From Pseudomonas cuatrocienegasensis (GTDB lineage Bacteria; Pseudomonadota; Gammaproteobacteria; Pseudomonadales; Pseudomonadaceae): 64,000 nt of DNA. The DNA is taken from NCBI RefSeq assembly GCF_900110925.1, contig NZ_FOFP01000015.1, positions 1-64,000 of the forward strand, given 5' to 3'. Below, piece after piece: positions 1 to 7,481 of this stretch. A model generated the notes under the pieces. It ran no database searches. It saw only the letters and a program-made list of their open reading frames with translations, and was not told the DNA's origin. Each line of letters opens with the position of its first letter. The stretch's first letter is position 1. A program made the translations under genes and the position numbers.

Positions 1-134
1 GGGTAATGCGGGTCGATCAAGGCAATCAAACCCTTCCACGGCACAACCTGATCCATCTCGATCAGGAACAATTCCTTGCGGGTCTGCTTGCGCTTGCCTG
101 CGTACTCGGCGTCGGCAAAGGTCATCTGCTTCAT
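1..134 (-). CDS. IS5-family transposase, N-terminal part
   Basis: The minus-strand frame starts at ATG 134 and runs off the left edge (44 codons visible). It begins MKQMTFADAEYAGKRKQTRK and continues with an LFLIEMDQVVPW stretch, the typical N-terminus of DDE transposases of the IS5 group, which cut and paste the element. The catalytic DDE residues lie outside the window. Whether the complete gene is intact cannot be judged. Confidence 0.8.
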   Translation of the reverse strand, partial: MKQMTFADAEYAGKRKQTRKELFLIEMDQVVPWKGLIALIDPHY

Positions 135-199
135 CGGAAAACTCGGCGGGTGGAATCCGGGTATTTTGCCAAAATCAGGAAGTCTTCTTCAGAGTTTCC
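1..199 (-). mobile_element. IS5-like insertion sequence, partial (cut by window edge)
   Basis: The minus strand from about 199 leads into the start of an IS5-family transposase. The likely outer end reads GGAAACTCTGAAGAAG on the minus strand and is followed outward by CTAA at 200-203, which fits the 4-bp target preference of the IS5 group. The other end lies outside the window, so the inverted repeat and the target duplication cannot be confirmed. The end position is inferred. Confidence 0.6.
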
Positions 200-237
200 C
201 TAACAGCCGGTTTTTTCGTTTCTAGGGATCAGAATTT

Positions 238-960
238 GTGCGTACAGCTTTTTTCGTAGACGGTTACAACCTCTATTACGGCGTGCTGCATGGGTCGGCC
301 CACAAGTGGTTAGATCTCCCCGACCTGCTGGCTTCTATCCTTCGCATACAAGATCCCGGTGCGGAGCTTGTATCAGTCGACTACTACACCTCCCCAGTCA
401 TTGCGCGGCTAGCTACTCGTGGTCAGGCGTCTAACGATGCTCAGAGTCGCTATATCCGTGCTCTGCAGGCTAGGGGTGTTTCGGTAACGCTGGGCACCCA
501 TCGCCTTGCTAAAGGCTATGCTCCCCGATTTGTCGAAGGTGAAAAGGCTTCTCGACAGAATCAGGTCGCAGTCTGGCAGCTTGAAGAGAAAGAGACTGAC
601 GTGAACCTAGCGCTGGGCATGTACCGTGCTGCATGCCGTGCCGATCAACTGCAGGTTGAACAGATTGTGCTTGTCTCGGGTGATACCGATATTGCGCCCG
701 CTTTAGCTGCCATTCGATCAGACTACCCGCATATCCGTTTGGGTGTGATCCTGCCTCACCGCCTGGACTCAGGCGAGCTTGTTCGTGATCCACCTGGGTC
801 GCTCAAAGCATCTGCCGACTGGGTGCGGCGCTATATTCAGATGATGAGCTGTCAGCCTCTCAGCTCCCGCCCAAAGTCCCTCTGCCCAGGAAACCGGCCA
901 TTGTTAAGCCTGATTACTGGTAGCTGTTGGCAGGCATTACACTTTCGGAACAGTCGATAA
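238..960 (+). CDS. NYN-domain ribonuclease-like protein with frameshifted C-terminus
   Basis: The N-terminal motif FFVDGYNLYY (Asp at residue 8) and the later VLVSGDTDIAPAL motif are the acidic metal-binding signatures of NYN (PIN-like) nucleases, a family of presumed RNases. The start is GTG at 238 after AGGGAT. After about residue 200 the frame reads into an unconvincing tail. One frame over, from about 841 to TAG 921-923, the sequence encodes DDELSASQLPPKV...KPDYW, a much more natural ending. One missing base near 839-841 would join the two. The nuclease domain is complete, so the protein may still work. It lies outside the two islands, next to an IS element. RNA cleavage is a family inference. 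Confidence 0.8.
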   Translation: MRTAFFVDGYNLYYGVLHGSAHKWLDLPDLLASILRIQDPGAELVSVDYYTSPVIARLATRGQASNDAQSRYIRALQARGVSVTLGTHRLAKGYAPRFVEGEKASRQNQVAVWQLEEKETDVNLALGMYRAACRADQLQVEQIVLVSGDTDIAPALAAIRSDYPHIRLGVILPHRLDSGELVRDPPGSLKASADWVRRYIQMMSCQPLSSRPKSLCPGNRPLLSLITGSCWQALHFRNSR

Positions 961-1020
961 GTGTCTAAAGCAAAAAACTGAAATTCTCATGGGAAGTCAG
1001 GGGGCTAAGGTGTTTCTATT

Positions 1021-1036
1021 TGGTGGAATCGGGGGG
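1021..1036. repeat. Decayed copy of the ssrA 3'-end attachment core (outer end of island B)
   Basis: TGGTGGAATCGGGGGG matches the first 16 bases of the ssrA 3' end at 22801 in 14 of 16 positions. It lies just left of a pair of C-rich motifs like those near the other two copies. I read it as the far att site of the leftmost island. The rest of the core has decayed. Confidence 0.6.
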
Positions 1037-1094
1037 TAAAATAATTAATTTAACTTTATGGTTTTTAAGTAAATTTATTATAAGTATGTGTAGG

Positions 1095-1116
1095 TGCCCC
1101 CCATTAATACCCCCGA
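1095..1116. promoter_or_regulatory. Probable integrase arm-type sites of island B
   Basis: The motifs TGCCCCCCAT and TACCCCCGA lie 12-13 bp apart, about 75 bp right of the decayed att core at 1021. The same arrangement occurs at 5523-5543 beside the second core. Apart from these sites and the att core I see no gene between 961 and 1332. Confidence 0.5.
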
Positions 1117-1332
1117 GATTCATATCCCAGCTGGGTTGTGTAGAAGTCAGGGTGGCTCAGATGCAATCCAAGAAACTTTTTTATTTCGTGATTTTACGTA
1201 AAATTTTGCGCTGGGATGTTAGGAGCCAGAAGCGTTCTGGTTTCGGATTGCCAGGTAGAGCCCCGCTCATCCCTAGGACTGATTCGGTTAGCGCCACGTG
1301 CTGGACGTGGAGTAGGCCGTCAGAAAGGTGCC

Positions 1333-2100
1333 ATGGACTTCACCAATTTTGATCCCGAATTGATCACGACACTGCAAGGTGCGCAAAAGATCACCGTGTT
1401 GACAGGAGCGGGTGTATCCGCTGAAAGCGGTATTCCGACGTTCCGCGATGCACTGACCGGGCTTTGGGCGAATTTCGACGCCGAGAAGCTTGCCACGCCC
1501 GAAGCGTTCCGGCGCGATCCTGCCTTGGTGTGGGGCTGGTACGAGTGGCGGCGAGCGCAGGTTCTTGCGGCGGTGCCTAATGCCGCTCATGTGGCCATCT
1601 CCGAGCTTGCTCGCCGTGTCCCGCAACTTACATTGTTTACCCAGAACGTCGACGATCTGCATGAGCGTGCCGGAAGCACCGAAGTGCAGCATCTCCACGG
1701 CAGTCTTCACCACCCACGGTGCTTCGAGTGCGCGAGCCCGTTCTCGTTGGTGGATAGCACGTTTGAGATGCCTGCAGAGGACGGGCGCTTGTCGCCACCC
1801 CAGTGCCAAACATGTGCGGGTAAGATTCGGCCAGGCGTTGTATGGTTCAACGAGCTGTTGCCTCAGGGCATGCTAGATAGGGCATTTAAATCAACCAGTT
1901 CATCCGATCTGCTCATCGTGGTGGGCACATCGGGCAATGTCCACCCTGCCGCTCGGCTTCCAAAAGAGGCGAGCCGGGCGGGCTGCAAAGTTATCCAGAT
2001 CAATCCAGAGAAAACCGCGCTCGACAGCGTCTGTACCTGGAATGTTCGGGGGAAGGCTGGAGTCGCTTTACCGGCATTGGTTAACTGCGCCTTTTTATGA
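1333..2100 (+). CDS. Class III-type sirtuin (NAD-dependent protein deacylase, Sir2/CobB family)
   Basis: This 255-aa protein has every core sirtuin motif: GAGVSAESGIPTFRD for NAD binding near residues 22-36, TQNVDDLH, the catalytic His in HLHGS (about residue 122), and zinc cysteines at about 130, 133, 158 and 161. RPGVVWFNE and a Tyr-x-x-Arg pair (WYEWRR, about Tyr70/Arg73) mark the SIRT5/CobB-like class, which in studied members favours acidic acyl groups such as succinyl-lysine. Sirtuins consume NAD+ and release nicotinamide and O-acyl-ADP-ribose. The ATG at 1333 follows AAAGG at good spacing. It starts a three-gene unit with a hydrolase-macro fusion and an OGFr protein. A role in ADP-ribose signalling or phage defence is inferred from neighbours; housekeeping CobB-like deacylation is the alternative. 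Confidence 0.92.
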   Translation: MDFTNFDPELITTLQGAQKITVLTGAGVSAESGIPTFRDALTGLWANFDAEKLATPEAFRRDPALVWGWYEWRRAQVLAAVPNAAHVAISELARRVPQLTLFTQNVDDLHERAGSTEVQHLHGSLHHPRCFECASPFSLVDSTFEMPAEDGRLSPPQCQTCAGKIRPGVVWFNELLPQGMLDRAFKSTSSSDLLIVVGTSGNVHPAARLPKEASRAGCKVIQINPEKTALDSVCTWNVRGKAGVALPALVNCAFL

Positions 2101-2137
2101 TTTGTGAATGTGCAGGAATGGACGTGAGAGGAGCACT

Positions 2138-3607
2138 ATGAAGGGACGCTGGATCAGAGCAATGGACGATACGGCATCGCCGATGGCCGTAGTGTTTCTG
2201 CATGGGGTGCTGTCCGACGGTGAAACGTGCTGGCGTCATCAAAATAAAACCTACTGGCCGGACCTGCTTTCCCAGCATGCGGCTATAGATAGCGTAGGCA
2301 TTTATGAGTTCACCTATCGCACGGAGTTCTTCAGCGGATCCTACAGCTTAGGCGATGTTGTCGATGCATTGAAGGAATGCCTGTACCTCGATGGTGTCAA
2401 TAGGGCGCGGAAAATTGTCTTCGTTGCTCATAGTATGGGGGGCATCGTGGCCCGACGCTATATCGTGCAGCGCTTGGATGACCTGGTAGGGCGTGGTGCT
2501 GAAGTTGGGCTTTTCCTGATCGCCTCGCCCTCACTGGGTTCGTCCTATGCTAATTGGCTTGGGCCGATCGCAAAGTTTATGGGGCATGTTCAAGGTCAGG
2601 CGTTGGCGTTTTGTCAGAACAATGTCTGGCTCAACGATCTGAATAGTGATTTTCGCAATGTATTGATGAGCCGCAAGCTGGTGATCCATGGTCGGGAATT
2701 GGTGGAAGACCAGTTCGTGGTGCTCAAGCGCTTTTTGTTGTTTGCACAGGTCGTGCCTCCGGTCAGTGGGGCCATCTATTTCGGCGATGCTTTAAAGGTC
2801 CCGTTGTCAGATCATTTTTCCATCGCCAAGCCGGCTGATGCACAGGCCATTCAGCACCGCGTGTTGTGTGATTTCATCGAAGGTATCGTGCAGCAAAAGG
2901 GCAATACCACCAATGTCTGGGAGTGTCCCGGCGGCTTCTGTACCAGCGTCGGAGAGAGTGAGATCTGCATCGTTACTGGGCGTATCGAAAATTATCCTGT
3001 GGACGCGAAAACAACCGTGGTGGCGTTACCTTGCAATGAGTATTTTGAAGACCATTGCACCCGCGATACCCGGAGTGCGTTGGGCGTTTATATCAACCGG
3101 CATTGCGCCGAAACGACGTCGGAATTTTCGGATCTTGTCAGGCAGCAATGCCAGATGCGCTTTGGTGTCGGTACGCTGCAACAAAAGACGATGAATGAGT
3201 CTAGCGAAAGCTATGGTCCCGGCCGAGCCATCCTTGTTTCGGACCCCTCGAAAAACGCGGCCGCAATAGCCTTGGTTTCCACCACCACGCAGCGCGCCGG
3301 GCAAGGGCTTGCCGCCAGGATGTCCTACGTATTCGATGGTATGCAGGAACTGTTCGAGCTGCTTGCTGACAAGCGGATCAACGAAGTGGTCATGCCAGTG
3401 CTAGGCGCCGGGCACGGTGGAATTGATCCATCGTTGGCGATTGCGGGGTTGGTGTTGGCGTTGGCGGAGGCTGCTCGTTACGGTGCTGATAAGCAGCGTC
3501 GCAAAAAGATCACTATCGTTGTCTTCCAGCGGACAACGCAAGACCAACCAGAAGTAGCGCCTGATGTCATCCGTAAAGCGCTGGAACTGGTGGCCAATAA
3601 AGCGTAA
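2138..3607 (+). CDS. Alpha/beta hydrolase fused to a macro-like domain
   Basis: The 489-aa protein has two parts. Residues about 15-240 are an alpha/beta hydrolase: an oxyanion-type VVFLHGVLSDGETCW, the nucleophile elbow VFVAHSMGG (Ser99) and a likely catalytic His in LSDHFSIAKP (about 226), as in PGAP1/lipase-like esterases. Residues about 277-467 resemble a macro domain, with an early VVALPCNEYF strand and a glycine-rich VVMPVLGAGHGGID loop; macro domains bind or hydrolyse ADP-ribose and its esters. No signal peptide is seen, so it is probably cytosolic. The start follows GAGAGGAG by 4-5 bases, 37 bp after the sirtuin gene. A hydrolase plus ADP-ribose reader beside an NAD-consuming sirtuin suggests linked chemistry. 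Substrates are unknown. The hydrolase call is firm, the macro call moderate. Confidence 0.8.
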   Translation: MKGRWIRAMDDTASPMAVVFLHGVLSDGETCWRHQNKTYWPDLLSQHAAIDSVGIYEFTYRTEFFSGSYSLGDVVDALKECLYLDGVNRARKIVFVAHSMGGIVARRYIVQRLDDLVGRGAEVGLFLIASPSLGSSYANWLGPIAKFMGHVQGQALAFCQNNVWLNDLNSDFRNVLMSRKLVIHGRELVEDQFVVLKRFLLFAQVVPPVSGAIYFGDALKVPLSDHFSIAKPADAQAIQHRVLCDFIEGIVQQKGNTTNVWECPGGFCTSVGESEICIVTGRIENYPVDAKTTVVALPCNEYFEDHCTRDTRSALGVYINRHCAETTSEFSDLVRQQCQMRFGVGTLQQKTMNESSESYGPGRAILVSDPSKNAAAIALVSTTTQRAGQGLAARMSYVFDGMQELFELLADKRINEVVMPVLGAGHGGIDPSLAIAGLVLALAEAARYGADKQRRKKITIVVFQRTTQDQPEVAPDVIRKALELVANKA

Positions 3608-3619
3608 CGAGGGCAATGC

Positions 3620-4144
3620 ATGGCGAGCGCGAAAGATTTGATTCGCAACTATCTGGGTTACGATGGCATGGACCATCGCCAACGTACATTAGCCCAGTCA
3701 CTGGCTTGGGATGATGACGCCCTGGAAAGCACACATGACTTCATACAATGGTGGTTTCCGCTGCCTGAGCCTAGTGCTTACAACGGCCACTCTCCAGTGG
3801 CCAGCCTTGCTGAGTTCGACGAGCTAGCGAACGACGAGGTCGTTAGAGGCGGGGTAGAGCGCGCTCTGCGTCGCATACTGAGTTTCTATGGTTTACGCCA
3901 ACAAGCGTCAGGGCGTATCGAGAAATCAAGCGACTGGGATAGCCGGAGTCAGAACTGGGCATTCAGGCAGAATCACAACGACCTGCGAATGACGCGCATT
4001 CTAAAATCATTGTGCTTACTGGGCTACCGGGCACAGGCGCAGAGACTTTTCGTCATCTTGGAGGAGGTTATCCAGCAAACGCGTGAGCCATGCGATCAAG
4101 TGCCGTTACGATATTGGCGTGAAGCGCTATCTATCCCCTCATAA
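3620..4144 (+). CDS. OGFr (opioid growth factor receptor) conserved-domain protein
   Basis: This 174-aa protein carries the signature blocks of the OGFr conserved region, known from the vertebrate receptor and from scattered bacterial proteins: THDFIQWWFPLPEPSAYN near residues 38-55, ILSFYGLR near 88-95, and NHNDLRMTRILKSLCLLGY near 117-135. It covers essentially the domain alone, without the repeats of the animal protein. The start ATG 3620 follows GAGGG and lies 12 bp after the hydrolase-macro gene, so co-transcription is likely. The molecular function of the bacterial domain is not known to me. Its partnership with a sirtuin and a macro-like domain is the main clue to its role. Confidence 0.8.
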   Translation: MASAKDLIRNYLGYDGMDHRQRTLAQSLAWDDDALESTHDFIQWWFPLPEPSAYNGHSPVASLAEFDELANDEVVRGGVERALRRILSFYGLRQQASGRIEKSSDWDSRSQNWAFRQNHNDLRMTRILKSLCLLGYRAQAQRLFVILEEVIQQTREPCDQVPLRYWREALSIPS

Positions 4145-4149
4145 AATAT

Positions 4150-4812
4150 GTCTCCGTCCGCCGTGGCCGAAGAAAAACTTAACCCACTGTCCAGAATGGC
4201 TTGACCACTACAGCGTTCGGTCTACAACGAACTGTGCGGTTTGGGCGTCATCACCACGCCAACCCGTTGGCCCTGGTGAAGCCATTGAAGATTCAGGAAC
4301 GTGAGTTATCCTGGCTGACCAGTGAGCAAATCACCGAGCTGTTACAGGTCATCCGTGATCGCTGCGATAACCCACATGTCGAGATCATCACGCTTATTTG
4401 CCTGGCTACCGGTGCTCGATGGTCTGAGGCCGAAAAGCTCAAGCCGACCGGCCTACGCAATGCGGTGATTACGTTCAGAGCGGAAGGTGCGTTCTGTGCC
4501 GATTACGGCAGAGCTGGAAGCCAAGACCCGCCAACACTGGAAAAGCATGGCCAGCCAAACTCGGCCATTACCTCGTTCCGTCGTGCACTGGCCAAGATGA
4601 CTGTCCAGCTACCGAAAGGGCAGGCCGCTCAAGGCCTCTGGCATACCTTCGCAAGCCACTTCATCCAGAACGGCGGAAACATCGTCACTCTGCAGCGCAT
4701 CCTGGGGCATTCCAGCCTTGCCATGACCATGCGCTACGCACACTTGGCCCCGGATCATCTGCAAGAGGCCGTAAGGCTCGGCCCTGCCATCAAATACCAA
4801 AACCAAACTTGA
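4150..4812 (+). pseudogene. Decayed Pf1-type phage integrase (tyrosine recombinase)
   Basis: The final part reads like a Pf1-phage-type integrase (LSWLTSEQITELL, LATGARWSEAEKL, LQRILGHSSLAMTMRYAHLAPDHL), but the gene is broken. A VYNELCGLGVITTP segment near 4220-4260 lies in another frame, and the middle (VPITAELEAKTRQHW, near 4489-4535) is also shifted. The box expected to read HxLRHTFASHF has become AQGLWHTFASHF, losing the catalytic His and Arg. The N-terminal half is missing. It is a relic of an earlier phage or island and overlaps the convergent membrane-protein gene by 23 bp. Confidence 0.85.
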
Positions 4813-5338
4813 GCAGTAAGGCTCCGATGATCGTCACAACAATCGGGGCTAAGTACAGCTGGTGCACTTGGCTGAAAATGCTTTGCTGTGGAATAACGGC
4901 ATTTTCCTCCATCGATGCTCTGCTATTGCTAGTACTCTCCCCTCTAAGTGACTGGCGCAGCAGCTCGTTCTCAATCTCTTCGTTGATTTTGGCAAGGCGA
5001 ACTTTGGATTTCCTAGCGCCCGCTGAGATTGCGGCACCCACGAAAATAGCTGCGTAAACCACCAGAAACTTGATGTTTTCTGGATCAGTAATAGCAAATG
5101 GATTAGGTGTCGGGCAGATCTGCCACAACCATTCTGGAAACCATGGCTGGTAGTACAGGTATGAGATCAGATTCTTTAGGGGAGCTGTAAGCATTCCGCT
5201 TAAAGCTGTTCCATCGTCCAGCCTGAAATAGATCATCTTCATTGCTGAAACGATGCTAGCGATCAGCCCCGATACCATCACAACGAAGGCGATAATCGCT
5301 TGATTTGCTGCCTTTCTCTTAGCTTGCCTGTAATTCAT
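4790..5338 (-). CDS. YniB-like inner-membrane protein
   Basis: This is a 182-aa membrane protein with a hydrophobic segment near residues 15-35, another after a PTPNPF motif (about 88-105), a charged cytosolic stretch rich in Arg, Lys and Glu, and a C-terminal segment after QQSIFSQVHQLYLAPIVV. The layout and the PTPN and IF.Q..LY.LP-like motifs resemble E. coli YniB, whose function is unknown. The ATG at 5338 follows AAGGA at 8 bp. The gene is the last of island B, beside the att core at 5446. The family call rests on remembered motifs. Confidence 0.6.
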   Translation of the reverse strand: MNYRQAKRKAANQAIIAFVVMVSGLIASIVSAMKMIYFRLDDGTALSGMLTAPLKNLISYLYYQPWFPEWLWQICPTPNPFAITDPENIKFLVVYAAIFVGAAISAGARKSKVRLAKINEEIENELLRQSLRGESTSNSRASMEENAVIPQQSIFSQVHQLYLAPIVVTIIGALLLKFGFGI

Positions 5339-5412
5339 CACTCATCCTTGACAGTGTTGTCGTAAAGCCATCCTCTACGATTTCGACATATTATCGACAC
5401 CCAAAAGAAAAA

Positions 5413-5439
5413 CCCCTGAAAATCTAAGATTTTCAAGGG
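5413..5439 (-). terminator. Hairpin terminator left of the att core
   Basis: CCCCTGAAAATC and GATTTTCAAGGG form a stem with a 3-base loop and one mismatch. On the minus strand a T-run follows (GGGGTTTTTC). It follows the ssrA-like att core at 5446 exactly as a terminator follows the real ssrA. Confidence 0.65.
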
Positions 5440-5445
5440 CTTATT

Positions 5446-5468
5446 TGGTGGAGCCGGGGGGATTTGAA
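5446..5468. repeat. attachment core shared by islands A and B (exact copy of ssrA 3' end)
   Basis: These 23 bp are identical to the 3' end of ssrA at 22801-22823, including the encoded CCA (read on the minus strand). After base 23 the two diverge. This is the expected signature of integrase-mediated insertion into ssrA: one copy restores the gene and the other marks the far end of the island. Confidence 0.88.
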
Positions 5469-5522
5469 TTAAATGTATAACCTATTGTTTTAAATAGATT
5501 TATTTGCAGATATATTATTAAG

Positions 5523-5543
5523 TACCCCCATAAGTGCCCCCGT
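5523..5543. promoter_or_regulatory. Probable integrase arm-type sites, left end of island A
   Basis: TACCCCCAT and TGCCCCCGT start 12 bp apart, the same spacing as the pair next to the integrase gene at 22668-22688. They lie 77 bp inside the island from the att core. I see no gene in 5469-5802 and nothing else of note there. Confidence 0.55.
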
Positions 5544-5802
5544 GCACGTATTTCCGATGAGCGGCTATTTGAGGAGTTGAACTGGCGTCTTGAATTATCG
5601 TGCTGCGACCGGGCGAGGCCAGTCAGCCACCGGCGAGCGTTCAATGGAGTCGGTCGTGTACAGCATAGCCTCGGTTATCTGGCTACGAGGGTTTAAGTCC
5701 AGCTCAGACCGGACGCTGGGTAGATGTAAGGTCACGTAGTTGGGTATTTTCAGCGGTAGCGCACCATAGGCTCATCTAGGACGATTTGAGCTGAGGTGCG
5801 GT

Positions 5803-6141
5803 ATGAGACACTCGATGGCTACCTGCCACAACTGTGGCAAAGCTATGGTTCCGAGAGCGACATATAGCCGTGGTTTCTGGGGATATTCGCCTTCGTCGAA
5901 TCACTGTCCCTTTTGCCTTAGTGAGAACTGGCACGGCGGGAATCCAGGATTAGGAGCTCAACTGTTCGCTTTGGTTGGCCTGACTTTGGGCGTTCTGACC
6001 TGTGTGTTGGTGGGGGCATTTTTCTTCAAAGTGCAGTGGTGGCTCGGCATTGAAGGGCAATGGCCTCTATTGACCCTTGTAACCTGCGCGGTGTCGGTTT
6101 TTGCGGGATATCGTTTTTACAACTGGTTTGTGGATTGCTGA
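5803..6141 (+). CDS. Small zinc-ribbon membrane protein
   Basis: The 112-aa product opens with a zinc ribbon (CHNCGKAM near residues 8-15 and CPFCLSENW near 36-44) followed by two hydrophobic segments (about 52-73 and 87-105), so the ribbon probably faces the cytosol from a two-helix anchor. GAGG lies 6 bp before ATG 5803; ATG 5815 is an alternative. I do not recognise the family. It is the first gene inside island A. Confidence 0.6.
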   Translation: MRHSMATCHNCGKAMVPRATYSRGFWGYSPSSNHCPFCLSENWHGGNPGLGAQLFALVGLTLGVLTCVLVGAFFFKVQWWLGIEGQWPLLTLVTCAVSVFAGYRFYNWFVDC

Positions 6142-6311
6142 CAAGGTGGTAATTCCACTCAGGGACGACAGGCAGGAACCGGCCAAAAGCGGACAGTGAT
6201 AGAAAAATAAATCTGTCCCCTTTTCGTGTCCCCTTTTCGGTAGTGTGGAATGCGGTTTATGGCGCGGCTTTTTAGGAACTCAAGAATAGTTTGGACCAAG
6301 AAAAATAGGGG

Positions 6312-7178
6312 TTAGGAATACTCGTCTTGGTATTCGCCGTTAATCTCAAGCAGGATTTTAAGAAAGGGACTATCCGGCAGGATTCGAATTTCTTGGGCTA
6401 TATCATATCTTTTTACGAGTGAATACAAAGATCCCAGAGGGTCATCTAACCTAGCCTCATAAGCCCCATAAATTGAAATAAGAATAGCAGCCTCATCAGT
6501 CAGATGAGCCTTGACAATGTCCGCATATACCCGCTCACTTCGTGTCGGATAGGGAGCCTCTTCAAGATTACCTATATAGGATGGGCCAATATCACCACCA
6601 GGGGCGTTATAAAAGTTAAACTTTAGGAGCTCCCTAGTTATATTAATATAGTTAATTACTTTCCGAAAAATAAAATAATGCTGATCACCACCGTCAGCAA
6701 TACCCACTCCAGTTGCGGTAGCGTTCAAAAGCGTTTTTTCTATTATCGACTCATACAGAACGCTTGATTTGCTGATATCACTCAATAAGCGATTATGCTG
6801 ATCAAGTAGTGCAAAAAAAGTGCCCTCAAACTGTTGTTTTATCTGCGTATTAGACTGCTCATCAAGCACTTCTTGCGTGCGCTCCTGCGCCTCTGCGGAA
6901 CGCTGTAGCTCTCGCCTTGTTAACTCCAACTCCTTCCCTTGCAACACGATGGTTAAAAGCAAGGCGATCAACCCAAAAAAACTTAGAATCGGATTGAGGG
7001 TACCACCTAAATAGTCGCCAAACGTGCCCCAATCACCACGGTCCGCACTTAAAGAGTAGGCACCAAATTTGTAAAAGTAAAAAGAAAACACAGCAAACAC
7101 TACTACGACAGCGCTACAAACAATTCCGTACAGAAGCTTTACCACTCCGTCAGCAGTTTGACTACTCTTCTTATCCAT
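6312..7178 (-). CDS. Putative AbiC-type phage abortive infection membrane protein
   Basis: The 288-aa protein has two N-terminal membrane helices (about 14-36 and 61-82) around a WGTFGDYLGGTLNPILSFFG block, then a coiled-coil-like Gln/Glu-rich stretch and QQFEGTFFALLDQHNRLL. These are hallmarks of the putative phage abortive infection family (putAbiC). The rest is soluble and probably cytosolic. Members are thought to sense infection and harm the host cell, but I know of no worked-out mechanism. The gene is clearly more AT-rich than the core genome, a sign of recent transfer. The ribosome site is weak. It stands alone between two gene remnants. Confidence 0.75.
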   Translation of the reverse strand: MDKKSSQTADGVVKLLYGIVCSAVVVVFAVFSFYFYKFGAYSLSADRGDWGTFGDYLGGTLNPILSFFGLIALLLTIVLQGKELELTRRELQRSAEAQERTQEVLDEQSNTQIKQQFEGTFFALLDQHNRLLSDISKSSVLYESIIEKTLLNATATGVGIADGGDQHYFIFRKVINYINITRELLKFNFYNAPGGDIGPSYIGNLEEAPYPTRSERVYADIVKAHLTDEAAILISIYGAYEARLDDPLGSLYSLVKRYDIAQEIRILPDSPFLKILLEINGEYQDEYS

Positions 7179-7341
7179 ATGATATATTTCTCACTTCCAT
7201 TAAAACTACAGAATGTTGTAAGCTAGGCTCGTTCGCATGATGCACGACAATCCCACCACTGTGAATGCCTATTACACAAACAATATTTTAGGGACGACAT
7301 AAGATGCCTGTAGGGCATACTTTATGCCGCCCAATAAAAAA

Positions 7342-7361
7342 CCGTAGACGCTAATCTACGG
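7342..7361 (-). terminator. Hairpin terminator, minus strand
   Basis: CCGTAGA and TCTACGG form a 7-bp stem with a 6-base loop. On the minus strand it is followed by a T-run (GGTTTTTTATTG). Just upstream on that strand lies a short tRNA-3'-end-like sequence (7370-7400), so this may be a fragment of an old att site. Confidence 0.55.
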
Positions 7362-7481
7362 GGTTTCTAAGAGTGGAGGCCGAGAATCGGACCCACCGCC
7401 GGTGGGTTGCGAAGCAGCCCAAGCTAAAGATGTCCGCTATGGGTATAAAGCCGTCACTCATAATGAGCTGCTTTTGGCCGA

